DNA of 64,000 nt, taken from positions 3,038,001 through 3,102,000 of the forward strand of contig AP026073.1 of the NCBI GenBank assembly GCA_024349765.1, in the 5' to 3' direction. Both the position numbers and the translations under genes were made by a program. Each line of letters begins with the position of its first letter. The first letter of the stretch is position 1. Below are positions 43,413-53,222 of the stretch, in pieces. Below the pieces are notes generated by a model, which was not told where the DNA came from, ran no database searches, and was given only the letters and a program-made list of their open reading frames with translations. Source of the stretch: Streptomyces nigrescens. GTDB taxonomy: Bacteria; Actinomycetota; Actinomycetes; Streptomycetales; Streptomycetaceae.

Positions 43413-45224
43413 ATGACTGCCGATCACATACCGCACACCTTCCAGGTCGATCTCCGCGGCCTGGTGGATCTGCTCTCCCACCACCTGTACTCCAGCCCCA
43501 AGGTCTATCTGCGCGAACTGCTGCAGAACGCCGTGGACGCCATCACCGCCCGCCACGCCGAACAGCCCGACGCGCCCGCCCGCGTGCGCCTGCACGCGGA
43601 CGAACCAGGCGTGCTGCGGGTGGCGGACTCCGGGGTCGGCCTGACCGAGGCCGATGTGCACGATCTGCTGGCCACCATCGGGCGCAGCTCCAAGCGCGAC
43701 GGCCTGGAGTCGGCCCGGGCCGGATTCCTCGGCCAGTTCGGCATCGGGCTGCTGGCGTGCTTCGTCGTCGCGGAGGAGATCCGCGTCGTCAGCCGGTCGG
43801 CGCGGGACGCCGCCGCGCCGCCCGTGGAGTGGACGGCCCGGGACGACGGCTCGTACACCGTGCGCACCCTGCCCGAGGACGCGCACCCGGAGCCCGGCAC
43901 CACCGTGCACCTCACCGCCCGGCCCGGCGCCGCCGAATGGCTCACCGAGGCCCGGGTCACCGCACTGGCAAAGGACTTCGGCGCGCTGCTGCCCTATGAC
44001 GTGCGGGTCGGGGACGAACCGGTCACCGACCGCCCGGCCGTCTGGGAGCGCCGCCACCCCTCCCCGGCCGCGCGGCGCGTCGCCCTCGCCCGCCACTGTC
44101 ACCAGCAGTTCGGCTTCACACCGCTCGACGCCATCGACCTCGACCTGCCGGTCGCAGGGGTACGCGGCGTCGCCTACGTCCTGCCCTCCGCGGTCAGCCC
44201 CGCGCAGCGTGCCGGGCACCGGGTCCACCTCAAGGGCATGCTGCTGACCGAGCGGGCCGACGAGCTGCTGCCCGACTGGGCGTTCTTCGTCCGCTGCGTC
44301 ATCGACACCGACAGCCTGCGCCCCACCGCCTCCCGCGAGAGCCTGTACGCCGACGAGACCCTCGCGGCGGTCCGCGACGCGCTCGGCGCACGCGTCAAGG
44401 AGTGGTTCACCGGTCTCGCCGGCGGGGATCCCGAACGGCTCGCACAGTTCCTCTCCGTGCACCACCTGGGCGTGAAGTCCCTGGCCCGACACGACCGGGA
44501 CGTGCTGACCACCATGCTGCCGTGGCTGCCGTTCGAGACCACGGACGGGCAGCTGCCCCTGGAGGAGTTCGCCCGCCGGCACCCGGTGGTGCACTTCACC
44601 CGGACCGTCGAGGAGTTCCGGCAGGTCGCCGCCATCGCCGCCGCCCAGGGCATCGGCGTCGTCAACGGCGGCTACACGTACGACACCGAGCTCATCGAGC
44701 TGCTGCCGGAGGTACGGCCCGGCACGAACGTCGCCGAGCTCGACGCCGACACCGTCGCCGCCCACCTCGACCCGGTCGAACCCGCCGAGGAACTGGCGGT
44801 CTCCGGATTCCTCGGTGCCGCCCGCGGCAAGCTCGACCCGCTCGGTGTGGACGTGGTGCTGCGCACCTTCCACCCGGTGTCCGTCCCGGCGCTCCACCTC
44901 GACGACCGCTCGGCCCGCCAGGAACGCGCCCGGGCCGAGGAGGAGGCGCAGGCGGACGATTTGTGGGCCGGCATCCTCGGCAGCCTGCGAGGCAGCCAAC
45001 CGCGCGCCCGGCTCGTCCTCAACCACCACAACCCGCTGGTCCGCAGCATCGCCCGGATCGAGGACCGGGAACTGGCCGGCACCGCCGCCGAGGCGCTGTA
45101 CGGCCAGGCCCTGCTGATGGCCCAACGCCCGCTCCGGCCCGCCGATTCGGCGCTGCTCAACCGCGCGTTCCTGGAGCTGCTGCGCTGGGCCACGCACTCC
45201 GACGGCCAGGAGGAGGCCCGATGA
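43413..45224 (+). CDS. HtpG/Hsp90-like GHKL ATPase protein
   Basis: A 603-residue Hsp90-family protein. The N-terminal GHKL ATPase has the catalytic Glu35 and Asn39 in LRELLQNAVDAI, Asp72 in VADSGVGLTEAD and the lid motif GQFGIGLLACFVVAEEI around 108-124. The middle domain follows, but the end differs from the HtpG dimerisation domain and carries an acidic helix (ARQERARAEEEAQADDLW). It is coupled by ATGA to a large TPR protein, so it is probably a specialised chaperone for a partner rather than the housekeeping HtpG. The start at ATG 43413 has weak ribosome binding (GCAGGGATGA). Confidence 0.88.
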   Translation: MTADHIPHTFQVDLRGLVDLLSHHLYSSPKVYLRELLQNAVDAITARHAEQPDAPARVRLHADEPGVLRVADSGVGLTEADVHDLLATIGRSSKRDGLESARAGFLGQFGIGLLACFVVAEEIRVVSRSARDAAAPPVEWTARDDGSYTVRTLPEDAHPEPGTTVHLTARPGAAEWLTEARVTALAKDFGALLPYDVRVGDEPVTDRPAVWERRHPSPAARRVALARHCHQQFGFTPLDAIDLDLPVAGVRGVAYVLPSAVSPAQRAGHRVHLKGMLLTERADELLPDWAFFVRCVIDTDSLRPTASRESLYADETLAAVRDALGARVKEWFTGLAGGDPERLAQFLSVHHLGVKSLARHDRDVLTTMLPWLPFETTDGQLPLEEFARRHPVVHFTRTVEEFRQVAAIAAAQGIGVVNGGYTYDTELIELLPEVRPGTNVAELDADTVAAHLDPVEPAEELAVSGFLGAARGKLDPLGVDVVLRTFHPVSVPALHLDDRSARQERARAEEEAQADDLWAGILGSLRGSQPRARLVLNHHNPLVRSIARIEDRELAGTAAEALYGQALLMAQRPLRPADSALLNRAFLELLRWATHSDGQEEAR

Positions 45225-48200
45225 ACGCCGATGTCCGCAGGCTCCGCGAGATCGCGGAGATCCGCCGGGGGCTGGCGGACAACCTAGAGGCCCCCAACGG
45301 CCCGGCCCGCAACGGCCGCGCCGAGGAACTCGTGGACCGTGCCGAGGGGACCGGTGACCGGAAGCTGCTCCTCGACGCGCTCTTCGGGCTGATCAAGGGC
45401 TACCAGTTCAGCGCGGAGAGCGACAAGATGTTCGTGCCGTTCTCCCGGCTGCTGCGCATGTGGGACGAGGATCCCGGGGACTTCGACAGCTACGCCGTCT
45501 ACCGGCTCCACTGGCGCTTCAAGTGGGTCAGCAGCGGCATGATCGACTACCCCGGCATTCCCCTGGACGCCATCCGCCGCTGGCTCACCGAGATGGCACA
45601 CCGCTACCGCACGGCCGGGTACTCGATGCGCGCGGTCCGCGCCGCCGAGTTCCGCCTCGCCGAGCACCTGGGCGACGACGCCCTCGCCGGCCGGCTGCTG
45701 GAGGAGTGGATCGCCGCCGACCGCGACGAGATGAGCAACTGCCACGCCTGCGAACGCGACGCGCAGGGCACCTGGTACGCCGACCACGGTGACGACGCAC
45801 GTGCCCTGGACCTCTGGGCACCCGTGCTGGGCGGCGAATTCAGCTGCCGGGAGGAACCGCACCGCGTCCTCTCCGAATCCCTGCTGCCCCTGGTGCGTCT
45901 CGGGCGGTACGACGAGGCCCGCCACCACCATCTGCGCGGCTACCGCATGGCCCGCGGCAACGAGAGCCTCCTGCCGACCATCGGCCGGCACATCGAATTC
46001 TGCGCACTGACCGGCAACGAGGCCCGCGGCCTGGAGATCCTGGCGGAGCACACGGCACACCTCGACGCCGACGGGGACCTGCTCGACGGGCTGGACCTGC
46101 TGGCCCCGACGGCCCTGCTGCTGCGGAGGCTGGTGGCACTGGGCCACGGCGGCCGTCCCGTGCCCGCACCGGGCGGCACCACCCTCACCGTCGCCCGCCT
46201 CCTGGCGCGTACCGAGGCCGCGGCCACCGACCTGGCCGGGCGCTTCGACGCACGCAACGGCACCGATGCCGTCAGCAGCGGGGTGGCCCGGCGGATGGCC
46301 GGCACCCCGCTCACCGACCGGCTTCCCCTCGGTGTCCGCGCCGCCCGGCTCGGCCCGCGCACCACCGCCCGCCCGGAGGCTGCCGCTCCGGATCCCGCTC
46401 CCGGGCCCGTTCCGGTCGAAGCGGAGGCGGCAGCCGAGGCCGCGGACGACGTCGACGCGCTGCTGGCCGAGGCCCGCCGCCTGACTCGGGCGCAGCACCC
46501 GGACGCCCGCGCCGCCTGGAGTGCGGTCGCCGACGCCGCGGAACGCACCGGCACCGAACTGGACGCGCGCGCCCGCGCCGAGGTGACGGACCAGGTGGCC
46601 ATGGACGCCTTCGACGACCCGGACACGGCGATTCCGCTGTTCCGTACGGCCGCCGAGCGGTTCGAGACCGCCGGCGACCCCGGCGAGGCCGCCCTCTGCC
46701 GGGTGCGCGCCGCTTCGTGCGCCGCGGTCGCCGGCCGTCCGGAGGGCCTCGCCGAACTCGACGCGATCTGCGGCACGTTGCGTGCGCTGCACGCCGAAGG
46801 CCGGGCCACCGCACGGCAGTTGACGGTGGCGTTGAACACCGCCGCCCGCACCCGCCTGGGTACGCTGCACGCGGCGCCGGACCCGGCAGCGGCCGCGGCG
46901 GCCCTGGAGGACGAGGTGCGCGCGGTGCTCGCCTTCGCCGAGCGGCACCGCGGCGAGGAGCGGATGCTGTCCGGCCTCGCCGACGCCACCTGCCTGCTGG
47001 GCAGTGTGGTCGAGGGGCGCGGCGACGCACCGGGGGCCGCCGAGCTGTTCGGCCGGGCGGCGGAGCTGTTCCACGAGGCCGCCGTGCCCTGGTACGCCGC
47101 GGAGGCCGAGGCCCAGCTGGCCGAGCTGTCCTTCCAGGAGGGAGATCCGCGGACCGCCGAGACATCCGCCCGGGCCGCTCTCCAACACGGCGGCGAGCTG
47201 CTCAATCCGGTCGGCGCCGCCCGCCTCCATCTCGTCCTCGCCGAGGCCCTGGTCGCTCTCGGTGGCGACGACGCCGAGGTGGCCGCCCACGCGCTCGACG
47301 CCACGCACTGGGCGGACGAGGCCGCCGACAGTGCCGGTCCCGGTGCCTGGGCGCGGCTGGTGCTCGGCGGTGCCCTCCGCCGCCTCCGGCGGTTCGGTGA
47401 GGCGGCGTCCGTTCTGGAGAGCGCCCTGCCCGACCTCGTCAAGCACCACCCCGAAGGCCGGGTCGTGCGGGCCCGCCGGTGGCTGGGCGAATGCCTCGAC
47501 GCGACCGGCGACGCGCGGGCGGCGAGCGAACAGTTCCTGCTCGCCGCCGACCTCGCCAAGGGCTGGGACGGGCAGCGCGACCATGCCGCGCTCGCCCATC
47601 TCGCCGGTGACGCCCTCCACCGCGCCGGGCTGCACGAGCAGGCCGGCGCCGCCTACGCCCGTGCCGAGGAACTCTGGCGCGCCCTCGGGCAGCCGGACCG
47701 CGTGGCCCGCGCCGTGCGGGCCCGCGCGTGGCTCGCCCTGCGCGACGCGGAGAGCGGACCGCCGGTCGCCCGGGCCCTGTTGGCCACGGCCGAGCTGCTG
47801 CTCACCGAGGCGCTCGCCGCGTCGGCGGACGAGGAGCGGCGCACCCGGCTGCGGTGGGAACTCGCCGCCACCCACCGCCAGACCGCCGAGTTGCTGGTTG
47901 GTGCCCGCGCGTCCGAGCCCGGCGACCCGGAAGACGACGATGACGACGGTGACGGCGGGGCCGACGGCGGCACCGTACAGCGCGCCTACGAAGACGCCCT
48001 CGGCCATGTGGAGAAGGCCATCGCGGTCTACGCCGCCCTCGGCGAGGCCGGTCGGCGCGAGCACAACTCCGCCCGGCTGAGGGCCGGTTGGCTGGAGGCC
48101 GACCTCGGCCGCCACTCCGCCGCCCGCGCCCGGGCCCGTACCGTCCTGGACGACTACGGCGACGCGGACGGGACGGCGGACGGGGACGCGGACGGCGAGC

Positions 48201-48259
48201 GGAATACCGTGCAACGGCACCGGGCGGACGCCCGGGCCCTGCTCGACCGGGTCGGCTAG
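45221..48259 (+). CDS. Large TPR-like repeat protein coupled to the Hsp90-like gene
   Basis: A 1012-residue soluble helical protein. The N-terminal ~370 residues are a distinctive domain (ALFGLIKGYQFSAESDKMFV; later NCHACERDAQGTWYADHGDD). A Pro/Ala-rich linker near 385-405 is followed by about 550 residues of degenerate TPR-like helical repeats, for example EAEAQLAELSFQEGDPRTAE, and an acidic Asp-rich insert near 905-915. No enzyme motif is seen. The start ATG overlaps the Hsp90-like stop as ATGA and has AGGAGG upstream, so expression is tightly linked. TPR proteins are classic Hsp90 partners; direct interaction is inferred from gene fusion-like coupling. Confidence 0.88.
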   Translation: MNADVRRLREIAEIRRGLADNLEAPNGPARNGRAEELVDRAEGTGDRKLLLDALFGLIKGYQFSAESDKMFVPFSRLLRMWDEDPGDFDSYAVYRLHWRFKWVSSGMIDYPGIPLDAIRRWLTEMAHRYRTAGYSMRAVRAAEFRLAEHLGDDALAGRLLEEWIAADRDEMSNCHACERDAQGTWYADHGDDARALDLWAPVLGGEFSCREEPHRVLSESLLPLVRLGRYDEARHHHLRGYRMARGNESLLPTIGRHIEFCALTGNEARGLEILAEHTAHLDADGDLLDGLDLLAPTALLLRRLVALGHGGRPVPAPGGTTLTVARLLARTEAAATDLAGRFDARNGTDAVSSGVARRMAGTPLTDRLPLGVRAARLGPRTTARPEAAAPDPAPGPVPVEAEAAAEAADDVDALLAEARRLTRAQHPDARAAWSAVADAAERTGTELDARARAEVTDQVAMDAFDDPDTAIPLFRTAAERFETAGDPGEAALCRVRAASCAAVAGRPEGLAELDAICGTLRALHAEGRATARQLTVALNTAARTRLGTLHAAPDPAAAAAALEDEVRAVLAFAERHRGEERMLSGLADATCLLGSVVEGRGDAPGAAELFGRAAELFHEAAVPWYAAEAEAQLAELSFQEGDPRTAETSARAALQHGGELLNPVGAARLHLVLAEALVALGGDDAEVAAHALDATHWADEAADSAGPGAWARLVLGGALRRLRRFGEAASVLESALPDLVKHHPEGRVVRARRWLGECLDATGDARAASEQFLLAADLAKGWDGQRDHAALAHLAGDALHRAGLHEQAGAAYARAEELWRALGQPDRVARAVRARAWLALRDAESGPPVARALLATAELLLTEALAASADEERRTRLRWELAATHRQTAELLVGARASEPGDPEDDDDDGDGGADGGTVQRAYEDALGHVEKAIAVYAALGEAGRREHNSARLRAGWLEADLGRHSAARARARTVLDDYGDADGTADGDADGERNTVQRHRADARALLDRVG

Positions 48260-48272
48260 GCCGCCGGGCCGG

Positions 48273-49007
48273 CTACTTCGCCTTCTGCGCCTGCGCCACG
48301 ATCTTCTTGGTCAGGCCGAGTCCGGCGGAACCCTTGTCGCCGGACTGGACGTTGTAGAAGGTGGTGATCACGGTGTTGCCGACCCGGGACGCCACCAGGG
48401 TGGTGCCACCTTCCCACTCGGGGGCGGTGAGGACGGCCTTGAGGGTCTGGTCGCCCATCTTCGGAACGGTGGTGGTCCTGATCGTCACCGCGGCGGTGGT
48501 GCCGTTGGACTTGTCCGTGAAATGCGCGCAGTGCTGCAGGACCTGGCCCAGGCGCAGCATGACCGTTTGCGCGTCCTTGCCCCTGAAACTGTCGACCTCC
48601 TGATTGAACTCCTCCTGGGAGGCGTTCGCGAAGTCGCCCTGGGCGAAGGCGGCGCTTTCCAGACCGGCGGTCTGGATCCAGGCGCTGGCCTCCAGCTTCG
48701 GGCAGGCCCCGGCCAGGTTGAGCGGCGCCTTCGACGAGGCGGGCGCGAAGGCGGTCCCCGAGTCACGGGTGGCCTGCGGGTCGGCCTTGTAGCCCTTGGG
48801 CAGCGCGCCGACCGGAAGCAGCAGGGCCTTCAGCCGGGTGCCGTTGAGCAGGCCGGCATTCGGTCCGCCGGCAGCGTTCGAGGACCCCTTGTGGCCTGCG
48901 GACGCGCCGGACGACGGGTGGTCGGAACCGCCGGACGAACAGGCGGCGAGGGCGAGCGGCAGCACGGCGGTCGCGGCGACCGCCGTCAAGGCACGACGAA
49001 GCTTCAT
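48273..49007 (-). CDS. Putative lipoprotein
   Basis: A 244-residue exported lipoprotein with the lipobox LALAAC at the end of the signal peptide. A Ser/Gly-rich spacer and a compact alpha/beta domain follow (GTAFAPASSKAPLNLAGACP, later VIRTTTVPKM-like and GGTTLVASRVGNTVITTFYN strands). The fold resembles the PknH-type sensor/extracellular domains of actinobacteria, with two internal Cys likely disulphide-bonded; this resemblance is tentative. ATG 49007 has AGAAGG upstream; the frame extends to 49229 but is non-coding in character. It is convergent with the TPR gene with a 13-base gap. Confidence 0.82.
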   Translation of the reverse strand: MKLRRALTAVAATAVLPLALAACSSGGSDHPSSGASAGHKGSSNAAGGPNAGLLNGTRLKALLLPVGALPKGYKADPQATRDSGTAFAPASSKAPLNLAGACPKLEASAWIQTAGLESAAFAQGDFANASQEEFNQEVDSFRGKDAQTVMLRLGQVLQHCAHFTDKSNGTTAAVTIRTTTVPKMGDQTLKAVLTAPEWEGGTTLVASRVGNTVITTFYNVQSGDKGSAGLGLTKKIVAQAQKAK

Positions 49008-49222
49008 GAAGCCTTCTTCTGGATCAAGAAAGGAAGTGAGGAAATCACGACGAGCCGTCGCGGTATGGGGGTGCGCGGTGCGGCAGGCGCTGATCGTAAG
49101 GCTGAGCGGCCATGCCGCCCAGTGATCCGCCGTTGCCCGGCCATTGGCGACCGGAGAACCGGAGGGGAAAATTCCGTTAAACCGGGCAGTTGCCCTTGAA
49201 TTCCGAGAATTCCCTATGGTGA

Positions 49223-51969
49223 ATGTCACGCCGGGGTGGCTCCCGGCTGCGTCGGCGGGGCCGACGGTGCGCGGTGCGCAAGGAGCTCCGTGTTACATGT
49301 ATCCATACGTGGCTGGAAAACGGTCAAATCTGGCTCCGCCGCGTGCGCACCGCGCTCGCCCGCCGAGCCGAGGACCCACGCCACGGAACGGGAGGCCGGT
49401 CCAGCGTCGCCGGCCAGGTCTTCGTCCTGATGTCGGCCATCGTGATCGTGCTCGCCGCGGCCGCGGGCGCGGTGCAGGTGCTGCAGGCCCGCAGCGAGAG
49501 CGAGCAGACCGCCGGCGCCCGGTCCCTCGGGGTGGCGGTGGGCTTCGCCCACGCGCCCGGTACGGCAGCGGCGTTGCGCGCTCCCGATCCCACCGCCGTA
49601 TTGCAGCCCCGCACCCAAGCGATCCGGCGGGACTCCGGGGTCGACTTCGTCGCCGTACTCAGCCCCACCGGCATCCGCTACACCGACCCCGTGCCGTCGC
49701 TGATCGGCCACCCGGCCTCGGGTGACTGGGCACGGGCGCTGCACGGGGAGTCGTTCACGGAGAAGTTCACCGGCGCACCCCGCGACGCGATCCGCGCGGT
49801 GGTCCCGGTGACCGACGCGCGCGGTGCCGTGGTGGGTGTGGTCACCGCGGGCGTGCAGATCACCACGGTGTCCGAAGCGGTGAACCGGGAGCTGCCGCTG
49901 CTCGGGGCGCGGTGGCCGGGGCGCTCGCCCTGGCCGTCGGCGGCGCGGCACTGGTGAGCCGGCGGCTGCGCCGGCAGACCCACGGCCTGGGGCCGGCCGA
50001 GGTGACGCGCATGTACGAGCACCACGACGCGGTACTGCACGCCGTCCGGGAAGGCGTGCTCATCGTCGGCCCCGACCGGCGGCTGCTGTTGGCCAACGAC
50101 GAGGCCCGGCGGCTGCTGGAACTGCCCCGGGGCGCCGAACAGCGCGACGTCCGCGACCTGGGCCTGGAGGCCCACTTCACCGACCTGCTGGCTTCCTGCC
50201 GGGAGGCGACGGACGAGGTCCACCGGGTGCACGACCGGCTGCTCGCCGCCAGCTGCCGCCCGACCGGCCCCCACGGCGGCAGCGTGGTCACCCTGCGGGA
50301 CACCACGGAGCTGAAGGCCGTCACCGGACGCGCCGAGGTCGCCCGGGAACGCCTCCAACTGCTCTACGACGCCAGCCTGCTCATCGGGACCACACTGGAC
50401 GTGACGCACACCGCCGAGGAACTGACGCAGGTGGCGGTCGAGCGCTTCGCGGACGCCGTCACGGTCGACGTACCGGAGTGGGTGCTGCGCGGCGAGGAGC
50501 CCGGTGCGCAGGCGCCGGGGGAGATGCGGCGCGCGGCAGTTGCCCGGACGCCCGGGGTCGCCGCGGTGCCGGCGGAGACCGTTGCCTTCGTCCGCTCCGG
50601 AACCGATCCCCACGTCCTGCTGGTGCCCGATCTGGAGGTCGCGAGCGGCTGGCGGTCACGCGCACCGGAGCCGGCCCGGACCCTCCTCCGCAGCGGATTC
50701 CGGTCCCTGATCACCGCCTCCCTGCGAGCCGGGACGCGGAACTGGGCGTGGTGCACTTCTGGCGCACCGGTGAGCGCGCCCCGTTCGAGGGCGATGACCG
50801 CTCGGCGGCGATGGAGCTGGTGGCCCGGGCCGCCCTCTGCATCGACAACGCCCGCCGCTACACCCGCGAGCACGCCACGGCCGTGGCCCTCCAGCGCAGC
50901 CTGCTCCCGAGCGATCTGCCGCGCCCGGACGCCGTCCAGGTCGCCCACCGCTACCTGCCGGCCCGGGCCGGCGTCGGCGGCGACTGGTTCGACGTCATCC
51001 CGCTGGCGGGGGAGCGTGTCGCCCTCGTGGTGGGCGACGTCGTGGGCCACGGGCTGCACGCCGCCGCCACCATGGGCCGGCTGCGCACCGCGATCCACAA
51101 CTTCGCCGGCCTCGACATGCCGCCCGACGAACTGCTCAGCCACCTCGACGAACTCGTCGACCGGATCGACCGCGACGAATCCACCGACACCGAGGCGATC
51201 ACCGTCACCGGAGCCACGGTCCTGTACGCGATCTACGACTCGGTCTCCGGGCAGTGCACCATGGCCCGGGCCGGCCACCCACCACCGGCGCTGGTCTTCC
51301 CCGACGGCACCGTCACGATCCCGGACGTTCCCGCGGGCCCACCCCTCGGCCTGACCCAACTCCCCTTCGAGAGCAGCGAACACCACCTCCCCGAAGGCAC
51401 CCGCATCGTCCTCTACACCGACGGCCTGATCCGCAGCCGCGACCGCTCCCTCGACACCGGCCTGACCCTGCTGCGCCGCGCCCTCGCCGGAGCCGCGGAC
51501 CGGAACGTCGATGAGATCTGCGAGGACGCCTGCCGCACCCTGCTCCCCGCCGAGCAGGAGGACGACATCGTGCTGCTCGTCGCCCGCACCCGGCGACTGC
51601 CGGCCGCCCAGGTCGCCCACTGGGACGTGCCCCACGAGCCGTTCGCCGTCGCGCCGGTCCGCACCGCCGTCAGCGCGAAACTCGCCGAATGGGGCCTGGA
51701 AGAGACCGCCTTCACCACCGAACTCGTCCTCAGCGAACTCGTCACCAACGCCATCCGGTACGGCACCCCACCGGTCGCCGTCCGCCTCCTCCTCGACCGC
51801 ACGCTGACCTGCGAGGTCTCCGACGGCAGCAGCACCGCACCTGCGCTACGCCGCCACCACGGACGAAGGCGGCCGCGGCCTGTACCTGGTCGCCCACCTC
51901 GCCGATCGCTGGGGCACCCGTTACACCCCCGAGGGAAAGATCATCTGGACCGGGCAGCACCTCAGGTGA
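49223..51969 (+). pseudogene. SpoIIE-type PP2C phosphatase gene interrupted by three frameshifts
   Basis: The whole domain order of a sensor phosphatase is present but split over reading frames. The first frame (to ~49908) has a membrane segment FVLMSAIVIVLAAAAGAVQV and an extracellular sensor domain. The second (~49912-50728) has the PAS domain and start of GAF. The third (~50733-51833) has the GAF end, SpoIIE domain (VVGDVVGHGLHAAATMGRLR) and most of an anti-sigma-like HATPase (LVLSELVTNAIRYGTPPVAV). A fourth short stretch (HLRYAATTDEGGRGLYLVAH) ends at TGA 51969. Shifts are -1 near 49905-49911, -1 near 50728-50733 and -2 or +1 near 51834-51838, all in G/C runs. Either a decaying gene or sequencing errors; the intact protein would be about 900 residues. 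The start is uncertain. Confidence 0.75.
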
Positions 51970-52501
51970 GGAGCCGGAGGGCGGGGGCCCGCTCGCTGGT
52001 GGCCAGCGGACGGGCGCAGTGGCTGCAGGCGTCCGGTACCGGCCTGACCATGTTGGTCTGCGTGCTGAACGCTCCGGACCGTCCGGCCTGCGGGCAGTGG
52101 TACCCGAGGTGCAGGCGGACCCACGGCGCACGCGTCAGCGCGGTCGACGCCCGGTCCCGCTTCGCGTCGTGGAACGGCGCCCACCAGTAGTCGACGACGG
52201 CCCGCAGCGTCGTCCGGTGCCGCTCGGTGGTGACGTCGAAGGCCGCGATCCGACCGGCAGTGGGATGGCCCGGGTACTCCTCGTCGCCCGAACAGAGAGC
52301 GTGTTCCTGCCCGCCCTCGAAGGTGGTCGTGCGCCTGGTGCGCCCGCAGATGAAGCAATCCAGGCTCAGCTGCACTTTCTTCTGCCAGTGCAGGTTGTGA
52401 AAGTCCTCGTCCCGCGGGGGGTTGGTCAGTTCGGCGGTGATCTCCACGCTGCGCAGCATCCGGCGATCATGCCAGGGCGCAGGGGCGACCGTCTCGCTCA
52501 T
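51962..52501 (-). CDS. Conserved hypothetical protein with zinc-ribbon-like CxxC pairs
   Basis: A 179-residue protein that I do not recognise. It has two CxxC pairs, CFICG near residue 49 and CSHC near residue 162, that could form a zinc site, plus His/Trp-rich segments (WWAPFHDAKRDRAS, LGYHCPQAG). ATG 52459 (LRSVEITAEL follows) is an alternative start since no good ribosome binding site precedes 52501. Its 3' end overlaps the stop of the broken phosphatase by 8 bases. Confidence 0.7.
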   Translation of the reverse strand: MSETVAPAPWHDRRMLRSVEITAELTNPPRDEDFHNLHWQKKVQLSLDCFICGRTRRTTTFEGGQEHALCSGDEEYPGHPTAGRIAAFDVTTERHRTTLRAVVDYWWAPFHDAKRDRASTALTRAPWVRLHLGYHCPQAGRSGAFSTQTNMVRPVPDACSHCARPLATSERAPALRLLT

Positions 52502-52572
52502 GGTGCGGCCGGCGGCGGCTCCCGAGGCGACGTCAGGGTGAGCCGGGTCTCACCGGGCCGGGCCCTCTTGTT

Positions 52573-52590
52573 TATGCAACGAGTTGCATA
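52573..52590 (+). promoter_or_regulatory. PadR operator
   Basis: TATGCAAC (52573-52580) and GTTGCATA (52583-52590) form a perfect inverted repeat around GA, 13 bases before the padR start. The ATGCAAC/GTTGCAT half-sites match known PadR-family boxes, so autorepression of padR and the downstream dehydrogenase is likely. Confidence 0.8.
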
Positions 52591-52603
52591 GAAGGATCGG
52601 GGC

Positions 52604-53182
52604 ATGGCGCTCGAACACGCGATCCTCGTCTCGCTGCTGGAGCGGCCGGGCTCCGGCTATGAGCTGTCCCGGCGCTTCGAGCGGTCCATCGGATACTTCT
52701 GGACCGCCACCCACCAGCAGATCTACCGCGTGCTCAAGCGCATGGAGAGCGACGGCTGGATCGACGTCCGCGAGGTGCCGCAGCAGGCCCGGCCGGACAA
52801 GAAGGAGTACTCCGTCGCCGCCCGCGGCCGGGCCGCCCTCTCCGAGTGGCTCCATGAGCCGATCGAACCCGAGAGCGTCCGGCACGACCTCGCGGTGAAG
52901 ATCCGCGGCGCGGCCTTCGACGATCCGTCCGCGCTGATCCGTGAGGTCGAACGGCACCACCGGGCGCACAGCGACCGGCTCGCGCACTACCTCGCGGGCG
53001 AGCGCCGCGACTTCACCGGGCCCGACGCCCCCGCGGCACCCGACGCCGGACAGCAGCTCCAGCACGTGGTGCTGCGCGGCGGCATCGCCTACGAGCGGAT
53101 GACGCTCGACTGGCTCGACGACGTCCTCGCCACCCTCCGCCGGCTCGGCACGGCACCACCGTCCGCCGACCCGGCCCCGTAA
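52604..53182 (+). CDS. PadR-family transcriptional regulator
   Basis: A 192-residue PadR protein with the N-terminal winged helix (ILVSLLERPGSGYELSRRFE; ATHQQIYRVLKRMESDGWID) and a long C-terminal dimerisation helix pair (HHRAHSDRLAHYLAGERRDF). PadR proteins repress detoxification or metabolism genes and respond to small aromatic or other ligands. ATG 52604 follows AAGGATC. The acyl-CoA dehydrogenase begins 40 bases after it on the same strand, so the two are probably co-transcribed. Confidence 0.92.
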   Translation: MALEHAILVSLLERPGSGYELSRRFERSIGYFWTATHQQIYRVLKRMESDGWIDVREVPQQARPDKKEYSVAARGRAALSEWLHEPIEPESVRHDLAVKIRGAAFDDPSALIREVERHHRAHSDRLAHYLAGERRDFTGPDAPAAPDAGQQLQHVVLRGGIAYERMTLDWLDDVLATLRRLGTAPPSADPAP

Positions 53183-53222
53183 CCACACCCCTCAACCACC
53201 GACCCCCGGAAGGCAACCCTCC

